A stretch of 64,000 nt of DNA from contig NZ_JAGPNM010000001.1 of NCBI RefSeq assembly GCF_018831085.1, forward strand, positions 496,001-560,000, in the 5' to 3' direction. The stretch comes from Rheinheimera oceanensis. Lineage in GTDB: Bacteria > Pseudomonadota > Gammaproteobacteria > Enterobacterales > Alteromonadaceae. The translations under genes were made by a program, and so were the position numbers. The notes under the pieces were generated by a model. That model made no database searches. It saw only the letters and a program-made list of their open reading frames with translations, and was not told the DNA's origin. Positions 27,168 through 38,232 of this stretch are shown here, piece by piece; the first letter of the stretch is position 1; each line of letters starts with the position of its first letter.

Positions 27168-27551
27168 TTAACCCTTACTGGCAGTTGGCACATCAAGCGG
27201 TAACTTACGCTCGCACCATTCACGAAAACCGCCTGCCAGGCTAAATACATTCTGATAGCCCATTTGCTGTAGTGTTTGTGCAGACAACGCCGAGCGAAAG
27301 CCACCACCGCAGTACAACACCAGCTTTTGCTTTTTGTCCGGTACCGTTTGCTCAATATCACGTTCAATAATACCTTTGCCCAGGTGCATGGCCTCCGGCA
27401 GATGGCCTTGCGCCCATTCGTGATCTTCACGGATATCCAGCAGCACATAAGGCTGATTATGCTCAAGCAGCTCGGTAATGGTAATTTCTTTAATCTGGGC
27501 TTTGGCCTGTTCAACCAGCGCCAGAAAAGCCGGTGCATGTTGTTTGCTCAT
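27168..27551 (-). CDS. Single-domain rhodanese-like protein
   Basis: A 127-residue protein with one rhodanese domain: LLDIREDHEWAQGHLPEAMH near residues 37-57 and the active loop YCGGGFRSA with Cys81, where a persulfide would form. No signal peptide, so it is cytoplasmic. It probably transfers sulfane sulfur (PspE/GlpE-like), with an unknown acceptor. It lies downstream of the secF terminator and upstream of the TraB gene. Confidence 0.9.
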   Translation of the reverse strand: MSKQHAPAFLALVEQAKAQIKEITITELLEHNQPYVLLDIREDHEWAQGHLPEAMHLGKGIIERDIEQTVPDKKQKLVLYCGGGFRSALSAQTLQQMGYQNVFSLAGGFREWCERKLPLDVPTASKG

Positions 27552-27586
27552 AGTATGGTTATCCTTAATGTGGCGGCGTTAAAAAC

Positions 27587-27615
27587 AAAAATGCCGGTCA
27601 GTGACCGGCATTTTT
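27587..27615 (-). terminator. Bidirectional intrinsic terminator after secF
   Basis: A perfect 10-bp stem ATGCCGGTCA / TGACCGGCAT (27591-27600 with 27602-27611) flanked by A and T runs. It separates the yajC-secD-secF unit from the rhodanese gene on the minus strand. Confidence 0.92.
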
Positions 27616-27648
27616 AGCATGTTTAACGCCACAATTACAGTAAAGCAG

Positions 27649-28596
27649 CTACAGTAAAGCGTCGGTATTTTCACCTTCTTTTTCTACCGGTGGTGGCGGC
27701 AGCATATCTTCACGGCTGATGCCGAGAATTTCTGCAATTGAACTGGCCACATAGACAGAAGAGTAAGTACCTATAGCAATACCAAACAGCAAAGCCGTGG
27801 CAAAACCGTGTATTAACGCGCCACCCATATAAAACAGTACCACTAATACCAGCACCGTGGTTAATGATGTAATAACTGTACGGTTTAATGTAGAGGTAAT
27901 GGCATCATTAATGGTGTCGTCGACGCTGGTATCACGTAATTTACGGAAACTCTCACGGATACGGTCAAACACTACAATGGTATCGTTAATGGAGTAACCT
28001 ATCAGCGCCAGTATCGCAGCCAGCACTGTTAAATCAAACTCCAGCTGCAGTAACGAAAACAGGCCCATGGTTAAAATTACGTCATGCGCCAGTGATGCCA
28101 CAGCCCCCACCGACAAACGCCATTCAAAGCGCATGGTGACATAAAGCAAAATACCTATCAGCGCCACCAGCATCGCCAGGCCGCCGTCTTCTTTTAACTC
28201 AGCGCCTACGCTTGGCCCGACAAACTCAACCCGGCGCATAGTTACCGGCTCGGCTTGCTGGGCATTAAGCGCTTTAATTACGCTGTCGCCCACGGCTGCC
28301 TGCTCTACATCAGTGCGTAGCGGAATACGGATCAGTACATCACGGCTGGTACCGAACAACTGTACCACCGCATCACCATAACCGGCGTCGGTCAGGGTTT
28401 GCCTTACTGCTGTTAAATCCGCCGGAGTGGCAAAGCCAACTTCAATGACAGTGCCGCCGGTAAAATCCAGCCCCCAGTTAATACCTTTAGTGGCGATAGA
28501 AAAAAACGAGCCCAAAATTAACAGTGTTGACAGTATAATCGCCGGCCATTTTAACCGCATAAAGTTTAACGGCTGGCTAAAATTAAAAATTCTCAT
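27649..28596 (-). CDS. secF: Protein translocase subunit SecF
   Basis: A 315-residue inner-membrane RND-like subunit that, with SecD and YajC, uses the proton gradient to help Sec-dependent export. The start at 28596 (MRIFNFSQPLNFMRLKW) is standard and lies ten bases after secD; the frame runs 14 codons further up into secD. INWGLDFTGGTVIEVGF near residue 35 and GYSINDTIVVFDRIRE near residue 203 are the SecF signatures. About six membrane segments with one large periplasmic loop. Confidence 0.97.
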   Translation of the reverse strand: MRIFNFSQPLNFMRLKWPAIILSTLLILGSFFSIATKGINWGLDFTGGTVIEVGFATPADLTAVRQTLTDAGYGDAVVQLFGTSRDVLIRIPLRTDVEQAAVGDSVIKALNAQQAEPVTMRRVEFVGPSVGAELKEDGGLAMLVALIGILLYVTMRFEWRLSVGAVASLAHDVILTMGLFSLLQLEFDLTVLAAILALIGYSINDTIVVFDRIRESFRKLRDTSVDDTINDAITSTLNRTVITSLTTVLVLVVLFYMGGALIHGFATALLFGIAIGTYSSVYVASSIAEILGISREDMLPPPPVEKEGENTDALL

Positions 28597-28606
28597 GCCG
28601 TATTCC

Positions 28607-30460
28607 TTATATCGGTAATGACTGCACGCGGCGGCCACCCCAGAATAAATTCACTAATAAGCGGGTACCTACTACCGCCGTAAAAATAGACGTCAGAATA
28701 CCTATCGCCAGCGTTACCGCAAAGCCTTTTACCGGCCCGGTACCTATACCGAACAGGATCAATGCCACTAACAACGTAGTAATGTTAGAGTCGGCAATGG
28801 TTGAAAAAGCGCGATCATAACCGTGGTGAATAGCCTGCTGCACTGAGCGGCCTTCCAGCAGCTCTTCGCGGATACGCTCAAATATCAGCACGTTGGCATC
28901 TACTGCCATACCTACTGTAAGCACAATACCGGCCATACCAGGCAAAGTGAGTGTCGCGCCCGGTATCATAGACATAATACCGACAATCAGCACCAGATTG
29001 GCTATCAGTGCGCAGTTGGCCACCAGGCCAAAGGCCTTATAGTAAATCACCATAAAGATCAGTACGCACACCATACCCCACTGAATAGCCGTTACGCCCA
29101 GTTCAATGTTTTCTTTACCTAAGCTCGGGCCTATAGTGCGCTCTTCAATGATCTGAATTGGCGCAATCAAGGCACCGGCCCGCAGTAACGTAGACAGGTT
29201 TTGCGCTTCGCCCGGTGACGAGATACCGGTAATGCGGAAATCACGGCCTAAACGGGCCTGAATAGTGGCGTCGTTAATGACTTCCTGCTGTTTAATCAGT
29301 ACCGGATTGCCATCAGCGCCAATTTCAGTACCGGGCTTGTACTCAATAAATACTGATGCCATACGCCGGCCAATGGCATCGCGCGTAGCGGCAGATAACA
29401 TATTGCCGCCTTTGGCGTCCAGCTTAATGCTGACCTGCGGCCGACTGTATTCATCAAACGCCGAACTGGCACCGGTAATATGTTCACCGGTAAGCATAAT
29501 ACGTTTTTCCAGCAATAGCGGGCGGCCATCGCGGGTGTAATACAGTTCTGAATTAGGCGGTACCCGGCCTTCCAGCGCAGCAGACAAATCGCCTTGCTCA
29601 TCGACCAGGCGAAACTCCAGTGATGCGGTAGCTCCCAGAATTTCTTTCGCCTGAGCGGTGTCCTGCACCCCAGGCAACTGCACGACAATACGATCAGCAC
29701 CCTGGCGCTGCACTAACGGCTCAGCTACACCAATTTCGTTTACCCGGTTACGGATAATAGTGATGTTTTGCTCCAGTGCATATTCGCGGATTTCCCGTAA
29801 ACGGATTTCGCTGATGCTAACCAGTAAGGTCAGATTATCGCTGCCAGTGCTAAACACCAGTTCACGATCACGTTTTTTCAGCGCGGCCTCTGCTGCTGCA
29901 ACATCCTCTTCACTGCGAAAACTTACCAGTACCTGACCACGGGCAACATCGGCCTGCACATTACGGTAACGGATTTTGTCCTCACGTAAGTCAGCACGGA
30001 AGGTTTGCACCATATCATTGAGGTTTTTATCCAGCGCGGCTTTCATGTCCACGGCCATCAGAAAGTGCACACCACCACGCAGGTCCAGACCTAAATTCAT
30101 TGGCGTAGCGCCTATGGCAGTTAACCAGCCGGGTGTAGCCGGTGCCAGGTTAAGCGCCGTAACAAAGTTGCCGCCCAGTTGCTGGTTGGCAATTTCGCGG
30201 GCCTGCAGCTGATCTTCAGTGCTGTGAAAGCGGGCCAGTATCTGACCGTCTTCCAACACTACAGATTTAGCAGCAATATTGGCAGCACGGAAGCTTTGCT
30301 CCAATTGCAAGCGGGTTTCTTCTGCCACGGTGCCACCGCGGGTGGCGCTGATATTCAGCGCCGGATCTTCCGGATATAAGTTTGGCAAAGCATATACCAG
30401 CGCCAGCAGCAGCATGCCGATAACGACGATATAGCGCCAAAGTGGGTTTTGATTTAACAC
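28607..30460 (-). CDS. secD: Protein translocase subunit SecD
   Basis: 617 residues, as in E. coli (615). It shows GLDLRGGVHFLMAVD near residue 123, the periplasmic P1 domain, and the C-terminal half with GMAVDANVLIFERIREEL near residue 516, containing the proton-transfer Asp. Membrane segments lie at the N-terminus and in the last 200 residues. It works with SecF and YajC, which flank it in the usual order. Confidence 0.98.
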   Translation of the reverse strand: MLNQNPLWRYIVVIGMLLLALVYALPNLYPEDPALNISATRGGTVAEETRLQLEQSFRAANIAAKSVVLEDGQILARFHSTEDQLQAREIANQQLGGNFVTALNLAPATPGWLTAIGATPMNLGLDLRGGVHFLMAVDMKAALDKNLNDMVQTFRADLREDKIRYRNVQADVARGQVLVSFRSEEDVAAAEAALKKRDRELVFSTGSDNLTLLVSISEIRLREIREYALEQNITIIRNRVNEIGVAEPLVQRQGADRIVVQLPGVQDTAQAKEILGATASLEFRLVDEQGDLSAALEGRVPPNSELYYTRDGRPLLLEKRIMLTGEHITGASSAFDEYSRPQVSIKLDAKGGNMLSAATRDAIGRRMASVFIEYKPGTEIGADGNPVLIKQQEVINDATIQARLGRDFRITGISSPGEAQNLSTLLRAGALIAPIQIIEERTIGPSLGKENIELGVTAIQWGMVCVLIFMVIYYKAFGLVANCALIANLVLIVGIMSMIPGATLTLPGMAGIVLTVGMAVDANVLIFERIREELLEGRSVQQAIHHGYDRAFSTIADSNITTLLVALILFGIGTGPVKGFAVTLAIGILTSIFTAVVGTRLLVNLFWGGRRVQSLPI

Positions 30461-30481
30461 CTGTTTATCCTTTCTTCGGGC

Positions 30482-30820
30482 TTACAGTGATTTCAGTGTG
30501 CCTTTTGGCAGTACCGCACTGATCGCTGCTTTTTGTACCGTTACTTCTGTGGTGTCGTTCAGCGCAATAACCACAAAGTCTTTGTCTTCAGCAATTTTGC
30601 TGATACGGCCAATCAGGCCACCCTGGGTTAATACCTCGTCACCTTTACCTAAGGCTGCCATCAGGTTGCGGTGTTCTTTTACACGTTTAGCCTGTGGGCG
30701 GTAGATCAGAAAATAAAAAATCAAACCAAACGCCACCAACATGATGATAAGGTCCCAACCGCCGCCCTGAGCTGGCTGGCTGGCTACGTCGGCGTATGCA
30801 TTGCTGATAAATAAACTCAT
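30482..30820 (-). CDS. yajC: Preprotein translocase accessory subunit YajC
   Basis: A 112-residue single-pass protein: membrane helix at about residues 23-41 (DLIIMLVAFGLIFYFLIYRP), then the cytoplasmic motif AKRVKEHRNLMAALGKGDEV. It is the first sec gene after tgt, 19 bases away, the conserved tgt-yajC-secDF arrangement. Confidence 0.97.
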   Translation of the reverse strand: MSLFISNAYADVASQPAQGGGWDLIIMLVAFGLIFYFLIYRPQAKRVKEHRNLMAALGKGDEVLTQGGLIGRISKIAEDKDFVVIALNDTTEVTVQKAAISAVLPKGTLKSL

Positions 30821-30839
30821 AAGTGTCCCCTAATTGTGA

Positions 30840-32081
<1,242 letters not shown>

Positions 32082-32103
32082 TCAGCTGACTATCAAGGCT
32101 ATA

Positions 32104-32199
32104 GCAGGGTGTTCTTATGCAGCAGCGGCAGGGATGCCGCGGAGGCTGAGACAGCACAGGGACGTGCTGTCGAAGGCGGCGAAATAAGAATTTCCCTGC
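32104..32199 (+). repeat. Structured intergenic repeat, copy 2 (cloverleaf-like)
   Basis: The closing stem is GCAGGG (32104-32109) with CCCTGC (32194-32199) and TTCTTAT (32112-32118) with ATAAGAA (32184-32190). Inside are two perfect hairpins: GCGGCA-GGGA-TGCCGC (32125-32140) and ACAGCAC-AGGGAC-GTGCTGT (32151-32170). Together this folds as a multi-branch junction of 96 bases. It lies between queA and tgt, opposite to their direction of transcription. Confidence 0.85.
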
Positions 32200-32230
32200 C
32201 GTAGGCCCTCCCCCTTATCCAAGCACAATG

Positions 32231-33271
32231 TTAACTAATAAACATCGCATCGCCGTAAGAATAAAACCGGTATTGCTCGGCAATAGCAGTGTTATAGGCG
32301 TTCATTACATAATCGCGGCTACTGAATGCAGATACCAGCATAATCAGCGTAGATTCCGGCAAATGGAAGTTAGTGATCAGCGCGTCAATCACCTTAAACT
32401 CGTAGCCCGGATAGATAAAAATCTGTGTATCGCCGTTATAGGCCACCAGGTTGCCACCACCTTGTTGTGCGGCTGACTCCAGCGAGCGTACTGACGTTGT
32501 GCCCACAGCCACCACCCGGTTACCACGCGCTTTGCAGGCCGCCACAGCATCTACCACCTGTTGTGGCACCTCGACGTACTCGGCGTGCATTTTGTGCTCC
32601 AGCACATTCGCCACCCGTACCGGCTGAAAAGTACCGGCACCAACATGCAAAGTTACATAAGCAAATTCAACGCCTTTAGCTTTAAGCTTATCCAGCAGCG
32701 GCTGGTCAAAATGCAACCCGGCGGTGGGCGCAGCCACGGCGCCCGGTTTTTCGTTATACACTGTTTGATAACGTGCTTTATCTTCAGCGTTGTCGGGCCG
32801 GTCAATATAAGGTGGCAGCGGCATATGGCCTAAACGCTCCAGCATTTCAAGTACCGGCTCATTGCCTGTTACTTCCAGCTCAAACAACTCATCATGGCGC
32901 TGATTCATCAGCACTTTGGCACTGTTTTCCAGTATCAGCTCAGTGCCGGGCTTAGGTGCTTTACTGGCGCGCACATGGGCCAAAAAGCGCTTGTCGTCCA
33001 GTATGCGCTCTACCAGCACTTCTACTTTGCCACCTGAAGCTTTCTGGCCGAACAACCGCGCCGGTATCACTTTGGTATTGTTAAATACCAGCAAATCACC
33101 AGGCTGTAAAAAGCCGGCTAAGTCTTTAAAAATATGGTGTTGTAACTCGCCACTGTGTTTGTCCATGGCCAGTAAGCGGCTGGATGAACGTTCGGCTTTG
33201 GGAAAACGGGCAATAAGCTGCTCGGGTAGTTCGAATGAAAAATCTTTAACTTGCATACTTTTAGCTGGCAT
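32231..33271 (-). CDS. queA: S-adenosylmethionine:tRNA ribosyltransferase-isomerase
   Basis: Builds epoxyqueuosine on tRNA from preQ1 and SAM, the step after Tgt. The 346-residue protein has [20 protein letters not shown] at the start, [15 protein letters not shown] near residue 60, and the terminal block [21 protein letters not shown] 33271 has an AAGGAA ribosome site six bases away; the family start corresponds to the ATG at 33256, which lacks such a site, so the longer form is preferred. Confidence 0.96.
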   Translation of the reverse strand: MPAKSMQVKDFSFELPEQLIARFPKAERSSSRLLAMDKHSGELQHHIFKDLAGFLQPGDLLVFNNTKVIPARLFGQKASGGKVEVLVERILDDKRFLAHVRASKAPKPGTELILENSAKVLMNQRHDELFELEVTGNEPVLEMLERLGHMPLPPYIDRPDNAEDKARYQTVYNEKPGAVAAPTAGLHFDQPLLDKLKAKGVEFAYVTLHVGAGTFQPVRVANVLEHKMHAEYVEVPQQVVDAVAACKARGNRVVAVGTTSVRSLESAAQQGGGNLVAYNGDTQIFIYPGYEFKVIDALITNFHLPESTLIMLVSAFSSRDYVMNAYNTAIAEQYRFYSYGDAMFIS

Positions 33272-33304
33272 AGAAGGTTCCTTGGCTTTACCGACCAGAG
33301 GGCA

Positions 33305-33323
33305 CGGCTGTAAAAAACAGCCG
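33305..33323. other. Perfect hairpin in the queA leader
   Basis: CGGCTGT, AAAAA loop, ACAGCCG between oxyR and queA. No adjoining T-run in either direction, so it is not a convincing terminator. Confidence 0.5.
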
Positions 33324-33345
33324 GCATTTTAGCAGAACAGCTGCC

Positions 33346-34254
33346 TTAACGGCACTTTTGTTGCAGCACTTCGCTAATCAAATCTGCCATCAGCCGGTAG
33401 CTGCGGGCCTTGGTTGATGTTGGCCGCCAGGCCACACCGATATCACGGTAAGCATTGCCGGTAGTGGGTGATTGTGTAACCAGCTCGGTACCATCGAGCA
33501 AACCACTGTTAATCGCCATTTGCGGCATAAACGTCACGCCCAGTTTATTGTTTACCATCTGGGTTAAGGTGTGCAGGCTGGTAGCAAAAAACGGGTTAAC
33601 CTTGCGGCTGTCTTCCAGCTCACAGGCTTTTACTGCATGGTTAGTCAGACAATGCTCACGTTCCAGCAGAAAAATACTTTCATCCGGCCACTGGCTGATA
33701 TCCTGGTTAAAACCGCGGTTTAGCCAGTCTTTATGCAGCACCAGTTTAAAGGCATCCTGCGATAACACTTCAGTGTGAAACGCGCCGGTTTCATACGGCA
33801 GTGCCAGCAGCACCATATCCAGCCGGCCTTCAGCCAGAGCATGCAACGAATTTTCAGAGGTATCTTCACGCAGCAACAGCTGTAAATCCGGATAACGCTG
33901 GCGGCACAATGCCATAACCTCGCTGAGGACAAAAGGCGCTATGGTGGGTATACAGCCTAAACGGAACGGCCCTGTCATCGGTTTACCCTGGCATTTGGCA
34001 AATTCAGTTAACTCACCGCATTGCTCAATAATATGCCGGGCCTGGCGCACCACATCTTCACCCAGCGGGGTAAAAATAAAGGTTTTATGATCGCGCTCCA
34101 GCAGTTGTGCGTCCATGGTTTCTTCTAAATTAGCAATAGCCGCACTGAGTGTTGACTGGCCGATATAACAAGCCTCAGCAGCACGGCCAAAGTGCTGGTG
34201 TTCATGTAACGCCAGCAGATACTGCAATTGTTTAATACTGGGCAAACGTTTCAT
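33346..34254 (-). CDS. oxyR: Hydrogen peroxide-sensing LysR regulator OxyR
   Basis: 302 residues. The N-terminal winged helix (FGRAAEACYIGQSTLSAAI at residues 22-40) is typical of LysR regulators. The redox pair is visible as Cys202 and Cys211 in REHCLTNHAVKAC, with the same spacing as Cys199 and Cys208 of E. coli OxyR, which form a disulfide with peroxide and switch on catalase and alkylhydroperoxidase genes. No peroxide-defence gene adjoins it in this window. Confidence 0.94.
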   Translation of the reverse strand: MKRLPSIKQLQYLLALHEHQHFGRAAEACYIGQSTLSAAIANLEETMDAQLLERDHKTFIFTPLGEDVVRQARHIIEQCGELTEFAKCQGKPMTGPFRLGCIPTIAPFVLSEVMALCRQRYPDLQLLLREDTSENSLHALAEGRLDMVLLALPYETGAFHTEVLSQDAFKLVLHKDWLNRGFNQDISQWPDESIFLLEREHCLTNHAVKACELEDSRKVNPFFATSLHTLTQMVNNKLGVTFMPQMAINSGLLDGTELVTQSPTTGNAYRDIGVAWRPTSTKARSYRLMADLISEVLQQKCR

Positions 34255-34625
34255 TATTTATTCCGATTAAAAACATAAATGCCATTCTACAAAAGTGCTT
34301 AAACTTTACGCCCTGTAACCACGCTATGCAAGTGGCAGCCGGTAATTTTACGGCACACACAAAATTACAACTGATAAAAATTAGTAAACACAAATTCAAC
34401 ACCTTAAGTGATTTTCTCCACTTTCATGTAAACATGAGTTTGAATAACCGTATTATTTGTTATAGCGTAAATAGCTAATTGTATTAGAACAGTCAAAAGG
34501 CAGCTAACTGCCCTGCTGCAACAACTGAAGTCAATACAATAGTTCCCCCGTTTGCGAGTTGTGCTATCCGCGTTGTATCGGGTTCTGACAATTTAAAAAC
34601 TATAAAAATCACCTGGAGGGTGAAC
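34255..34625. other. AT-rich divergent spacer between oxyR and the subtilase gene
   Basis: About 370 bases without a gene, with promoters for both flanking genes expected. A short hairpin GGCAG-CTAA-CTGCC lies at 34499-34512. No convincing -35/-10 pair or OxyR site was identified by eye. Confidence 0.6.
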
Positions 34626-36884
34626 ATGTCCAGATCACATCACACTGTACTACTGATCGGCGTTAGCTTACTGGCAAGCGCAGTATCCAATGCCATGGCC
34701 GCATCAGCAGACTCATTACGTCAGGCCGCTGAACAAGCCAGCAGCGAGCGCTATATCGTAAAATATAAAGACAGCAGCCTGAGTAAAGATCCGCTGCTCA
34801 ACCGCAGTAAAGCCGCAAAAGATAATGCGCTGTCGGCATTAACCTCTAATAGCGAGCGCTTAAGCCGGCAGGGTGCGCGTATTCACCATGTACTGGCCAA
34901 ACGTAATGCCATAGCAGCCGAGCTAAGCCCGGCTGCGGTTAAAGCGTTAAAAGCAGATCCTAATGTGGAATACGTCGAACGCGATTTACCGCGTTTTCCT
35001 ATGTCACAACAAGTGCCTTACGGCTATACCATGGTGCAGGCCGATCAGGTTAGTGACCAGTTTGCTTCTAACCAGACGGTATGTGTTATCGACTCTGGCC
35101 TGGGCTTACCGCATGAAGATTTTAACGATGCCAATATTACCGGCACCAATGATATAGGTACCGGTAACTGGTTTGACGCCGGTGGCCCGCACGGTACGCA
35201 TGTAGCCGGTACCATTGCGGCGCTGAATAACGATGTTGGTATTGTTGGCGTGTTGCCCAACGGCAACGTAAAACTGCATATTATTAAAGTATTTAACGCT
35301 GGTGGCTGGGGTTATTCTTCTACTCTGGCACAGGCGGTAGATACCTGTGTGCAAAACGGCTCTACGGTAATTAATATGAGTTTGGGCGGCGCCGGTTCAA
35401 ACGTAACCGAGCGCAATGCCATGCAGGCCGCCTATGACGCCGGTGTGTTACTTGTTGCTGCTGCCGGTAATGACGGCAACACCGCGATGTCGTATCCGGC
35501 CTCTTATGATTCTGTGGTATCTGTTGCAGCAGTTGACGACACTAAAGCCCATGCCGATTTCTCCCAACGTAATACACAGGTAGAACTGGCGGGCCCTGGC
35601 GTAGCCGTAATGAGTACTTATCCAACCGGTACAGGCCTGGAAACCAGCCTGACGGTTAACAGCACCACCTACAGTACTAACCCGTTGGAAGGCTCTGCCA
35701 TGGCAAGTTTAAATGCTGAACTTGCCAGCTGCGGCCTTGCTGTAAATACCTGTACCGACGTTGCCGGTAAAATATGTCTGATCCAGCGAGGCGAAGTGTC
35801 TTTCGCGCAAAAAGTGGAGTCATGTCAGGCTGGCGGTGGTATTGGCGCGGTGATTTATAACAATGAACCAGGCAATTTCAGCGGTACTTTAGGTGATGCC
35901 CCTACTACTAATATCGTGGCGTTAAGCGTATCGCAGGAAGATGGCCAGTTACTGGTTGCTGAGGTAGGTAACGATGCCAGTTTATTTGCCGGCCCGTCTA
36001 ACTACGGCCTGATGGACGGTACCTCTATGGCGTCACCGCATGTAGCCGGCGTAGCAGCATTGGTATGGAGCCATTACCCGGATTGTAGCAATGCACAAAT
36101 CCGCAGTGCTTTAGCAGCAACAGCAGAAGATTTAGGCGCCGCTGGCCGTGATACGTCTTATGGCTATGGTTTGGTGCAAGCCAAAGCGGCGGTAGATTAT
36201 CTGGCCGAGTTTGGTTGTGACGGCGATGGCGACGATAACGAGCCACCACCAACCGGCACTGAGCTGAGCAATGGCGTAACAGTATCAGGCATCAGCGCTG
36301 CTGCCGGTGAAGAATTGCTGTATACCCTGGCCGTACCTGCAGGCGCCAGCAACCTGTCATTTGTTATGAACGGCGGTACCGGTGATGCCGATCTGTATGT
36401 CAGGTTTGGCAGCGAGCCAACCGCATCAAGCTGGGACTGCCGGCCTTACCTGTTCGGTAATAACGAAAGCTGTGCTATTGACCCGGCACAAACCGGTACT
36501 TACTTTGTTAAGTTAGTAGCATACAGCGCCTTTACCGGTGTAAACCTGACCGGTAGCTTTACCGCACCGGATTTACCGGATGCCGGTGGCGAAACCATTA
36601 CCAACATCAATATAGCGCGCCGTGCCTGGCAGCACTATACGCTGGATGTACCAGAAGGTATGGCCCAGCTAACGGTTGAGATCAGCGGTGGCACAGGTGA
36701 TGCCGATCTGTACGTAAAATATGGCAGCCAGCCTACCAGTGGCAGCTATGATTGCCGGCCAAATAAAAACGGCAATAGCGAAACCTGTGTTATTAACAAC
36801 CCGCAGGCCGGTGTCTGGCATTTCTCTGTATATGCCTTCCGGGCGGTAAGCGGCTTAACGCTGGTGAGTGAGTACCAGCCATAA
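34626..36884 (+). CDS. Secreted S8 subtilisin-like protease with PA and two PPC domains
   Basis: A 752-residue exported protease. Signal peptide to about residue 26 (ending SNAMA), then an I9-type propeptide (RYIVKYKD onward), then the S8 domain with Asp156 (VCVIDSG), His189 (HGTHVAG), oxyanion Asn282 (AAGNDG) and Ser467 (GTSMASPHVAG). A PA domain is inserted at about 355-450. Two pre-peptidase C-terminal domains follow (near 560-650 and 660-750), each with GGTGDADLYV; these usually aid secretion and are removed. ATG 34626 is chosen because TGGAGGG lies six bases upstream; GTG 34620 touches it. Likely extracellular nutrient scavenging. Confidence 0.95.
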   Translation: MSRSHHTVLLIGVSLLASAVSNAMAASADSLRQAAEQASSERYIVKYKDSSLSKDPLLNRSKAAKDNALSALTSNSERLSRQGARIHHVLAKRNAIAAELSPAAVKALKADPNVEYVERDLPRFPMSQQVPYGYTMVQADQVSDQFASNQTVCVIDSGLGLPHEDFNDANITGTNDIGTGNWFDAGGPHGTHVAGTIAALNNDVGIVGVLPNGNVKLHIIKVFNAGGWGYSSTLAQAVDTCVQNGSTVINMSLGGAGSNVTERNAMQAAYDAGVLLVAAAGNDGNTAMSYPASYDSVVSVAAVDDTKAHADFSQRNTQVELAGPGVAVMSTYPTGTGLETSLTVNSTTYSTNPLEGSAMASLNAELASCGLAVNTCTDVAGKICLIQRGEVSFAQKVESCQAGGGIGAVIYNNEPGNFSGTLGDAPTTNIVALSVSQEDGQLLVAEVGNDASLFAGPSNYGLMDGTSMASPHVAGVAALVWSHYPDCSNAQIRSALAATAEDLGAAGRDTSYGYGLVQAKAAVDYLAEFGCDGDGDDNEPPPTGTELSNGVTVSGISAAAGEELLYTLAVPAGASNLSFVMNGGTGDADLYVRFGSEPTASSWDCRPYLFGNNESCAIDPAQTGTYFVKLVAYSAFTGVNLTGSFTAPDLPDAGGETITNINIARRAWQHYTLDVPEGMAQLTVEISGGTGDADLYVKYGSQPTSGSYDCRPNKNGNSETCVINNPQAGVWHFSVYAFRAVSGLTLVSEYQP

Positions 36885-36900
36885 GCGAGATAACCAGCAT

Positions 36901-36928
36901 AAAAAAGCCCTCATTTGAGGGCTTTTTT
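36901..36928. terminator. Bidirectional intrinsic terminator between the subtilase and pitA
   Basis: A-run, GCCCTC, ATTT loop, GAGGGC, T-run. It serves the plus-strand protease and the convergent minus-strand pitA gene. Confidence 0.95.
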
Positions 36929-36945
36929 GCAGCATAGTATCAGCA

Positions 36946-38214
36946 TTAAATGCTGAAAATCGCCTTAAGAATATAGAAAAATACAATTGCCAGGCCAGCA
37001 CCTACCGGCAGGGTAATAATCCACGAGATAAAGATATTACGCACCACACCTAAATTCAGCGCAGCAATACCACGGGCTAAACCTACACCTAACACTGCGC
37101 CAACCAGGGTTTGCGTGGTAGAAATAGGCAAACCGGTGCCAGAGGCGATAACCACGGTAGAAGCTGCAGACAACTCAGCAGCAAAACCACGGCTTGGCGT
37201 TAAATGCGTAATAGCCGTACCTACGGTTTTAATAACCCGTGCACCTAAGGTCGCTAAACCAATAACAATACCTACCGCGCCTAAAGGCAGTATCCACCAG
37301 GCCAGTTGTGCCTTACTGCTGATTTCGCCACCGGAGCTGACAACACTCACTACAGCAGCCAAAGGCCCTATCGCATTCGCCACATCGTTAGAACCATGAG
37401 CAAAAGCCATACAGCAGGCTGTGGTGATCATCAGTACACCAAAAATGCGCTCAACGTTATTAAACTGCATTTTTTTATCCGCTGCCGGGTCAAACTTAAT
37501 ACGGGAAATGACTACTTTACCAATCAAGCCCACCACCACCGCAATAGCCAGGGCAATGTAATAACCGGTTATAGTGCTGATATCCAGACCCACATGCACT
37601 AAACCTTTTTGCACAGTTACCAGTGACATCATAAAAGCAGCAAACGCCATATAGAACGGTACATACTTTTTAGCATTCGCCAGCGGATTATCGGTATCAA
37701 AAATCAGCCTTTGTGCACTCATAAAAAACATATAAGCCAGTACCCCTGCCAGCATTGGGGTAACAACCCAGCTGCCGACAATACCGCCTACTTTGTTCCA
37801 GTGTACGGCGTCCATGCCCACGCCTACCGCAGCAAAACCAATAATGGCGCCAACTATAGAGTGCGTGGTAGATACCGGCCAGCCAAAGTACGAGGCCACA
37901 ATTAGCCAGGTGGCAGCAGCTAACAGCGCCGCTATCATGCCGTAAGCCATTAATTCAGGTGTATCAACAAAGAAAGAAGCGTCGGTAATACCGCCGCGAA
38001 TGGTAGAGGTAACTGAACCGCCGGCAAGATAAGCACCGGCAAATTCAAAAATAGCAGCAATAAAAATAGCTTGTTTTATTGTCAGCGCTTTAGAACCTAC
38101 AGAAGTGCCCATTGCATTGGCAACGTCATTGGCACCCACACCATAAGCCATTAAAAAACCGAACACGGCGGCGATAATAATCAGGATCAAACCGTATGAT
38201 TGAATAATATCCAT
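36946..38214 (-). CDS. pitA: Low-affinity inorganic phosphate transporter Pit
   Basis: A 422-residue inner-membrane phosphate:H+ symporter of the PiT family. The two family repeats are GANDVANAMGTSVGSKAL near residue 28 and HGSNDVANAIGPLAAV near residue 271; both carry the GxNDVAN signature. About ten membrane segments. It follows the DUF47 gene by 18 bases, a pairing seen widely, where the DUF47 protein is thought to modulate Pit. Confidence 0.96.
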   Translation of the reverse strand: MDIIQSYGLILIIIAAVFGFLMAYGVGANDVANAMGTSVGSKALTIKQAIFIAAIFEFAGAYLAGGSVTSTIRGGITDASFFVDTPELMAYGMIAALLAAATWLIVASYFGWPVSTTHSIVGAIIGFAAVGVGMDAVHWNKVGGIVGSWVVTPMLAGVLAYMFFMSAQRLIFDTDNPLANAKKYVPFYMAFAAFMMSLVTVQKGLVHVGLDISTITGYYIALAIAVVVGLIGKVVISRIKFDPAADKKMQFNNVERIFGVLMITTACCMAFAHGSNDVANAIGPLAAVVSVVSSGGEISSKAQLAWWILPLGAVGIVIGLATLGARVIKTVGTAITHLTPSRGFAAELSAASTVVIASGTGLPISTTQTLVGAVLGVGLARGIAALNLGVVRNIFISWIITLPVGAGLAIVFFYILKAIFSI

Positions 38215-38232
38215 CAGGGAAACCTTTTAAAA

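Noticed and set aside
28597..28638. Longer secF frame starting at 28638
   Set aside because: It overlaps secD and the extra 14 residues do not match SecF; the start at 28596 is standard.
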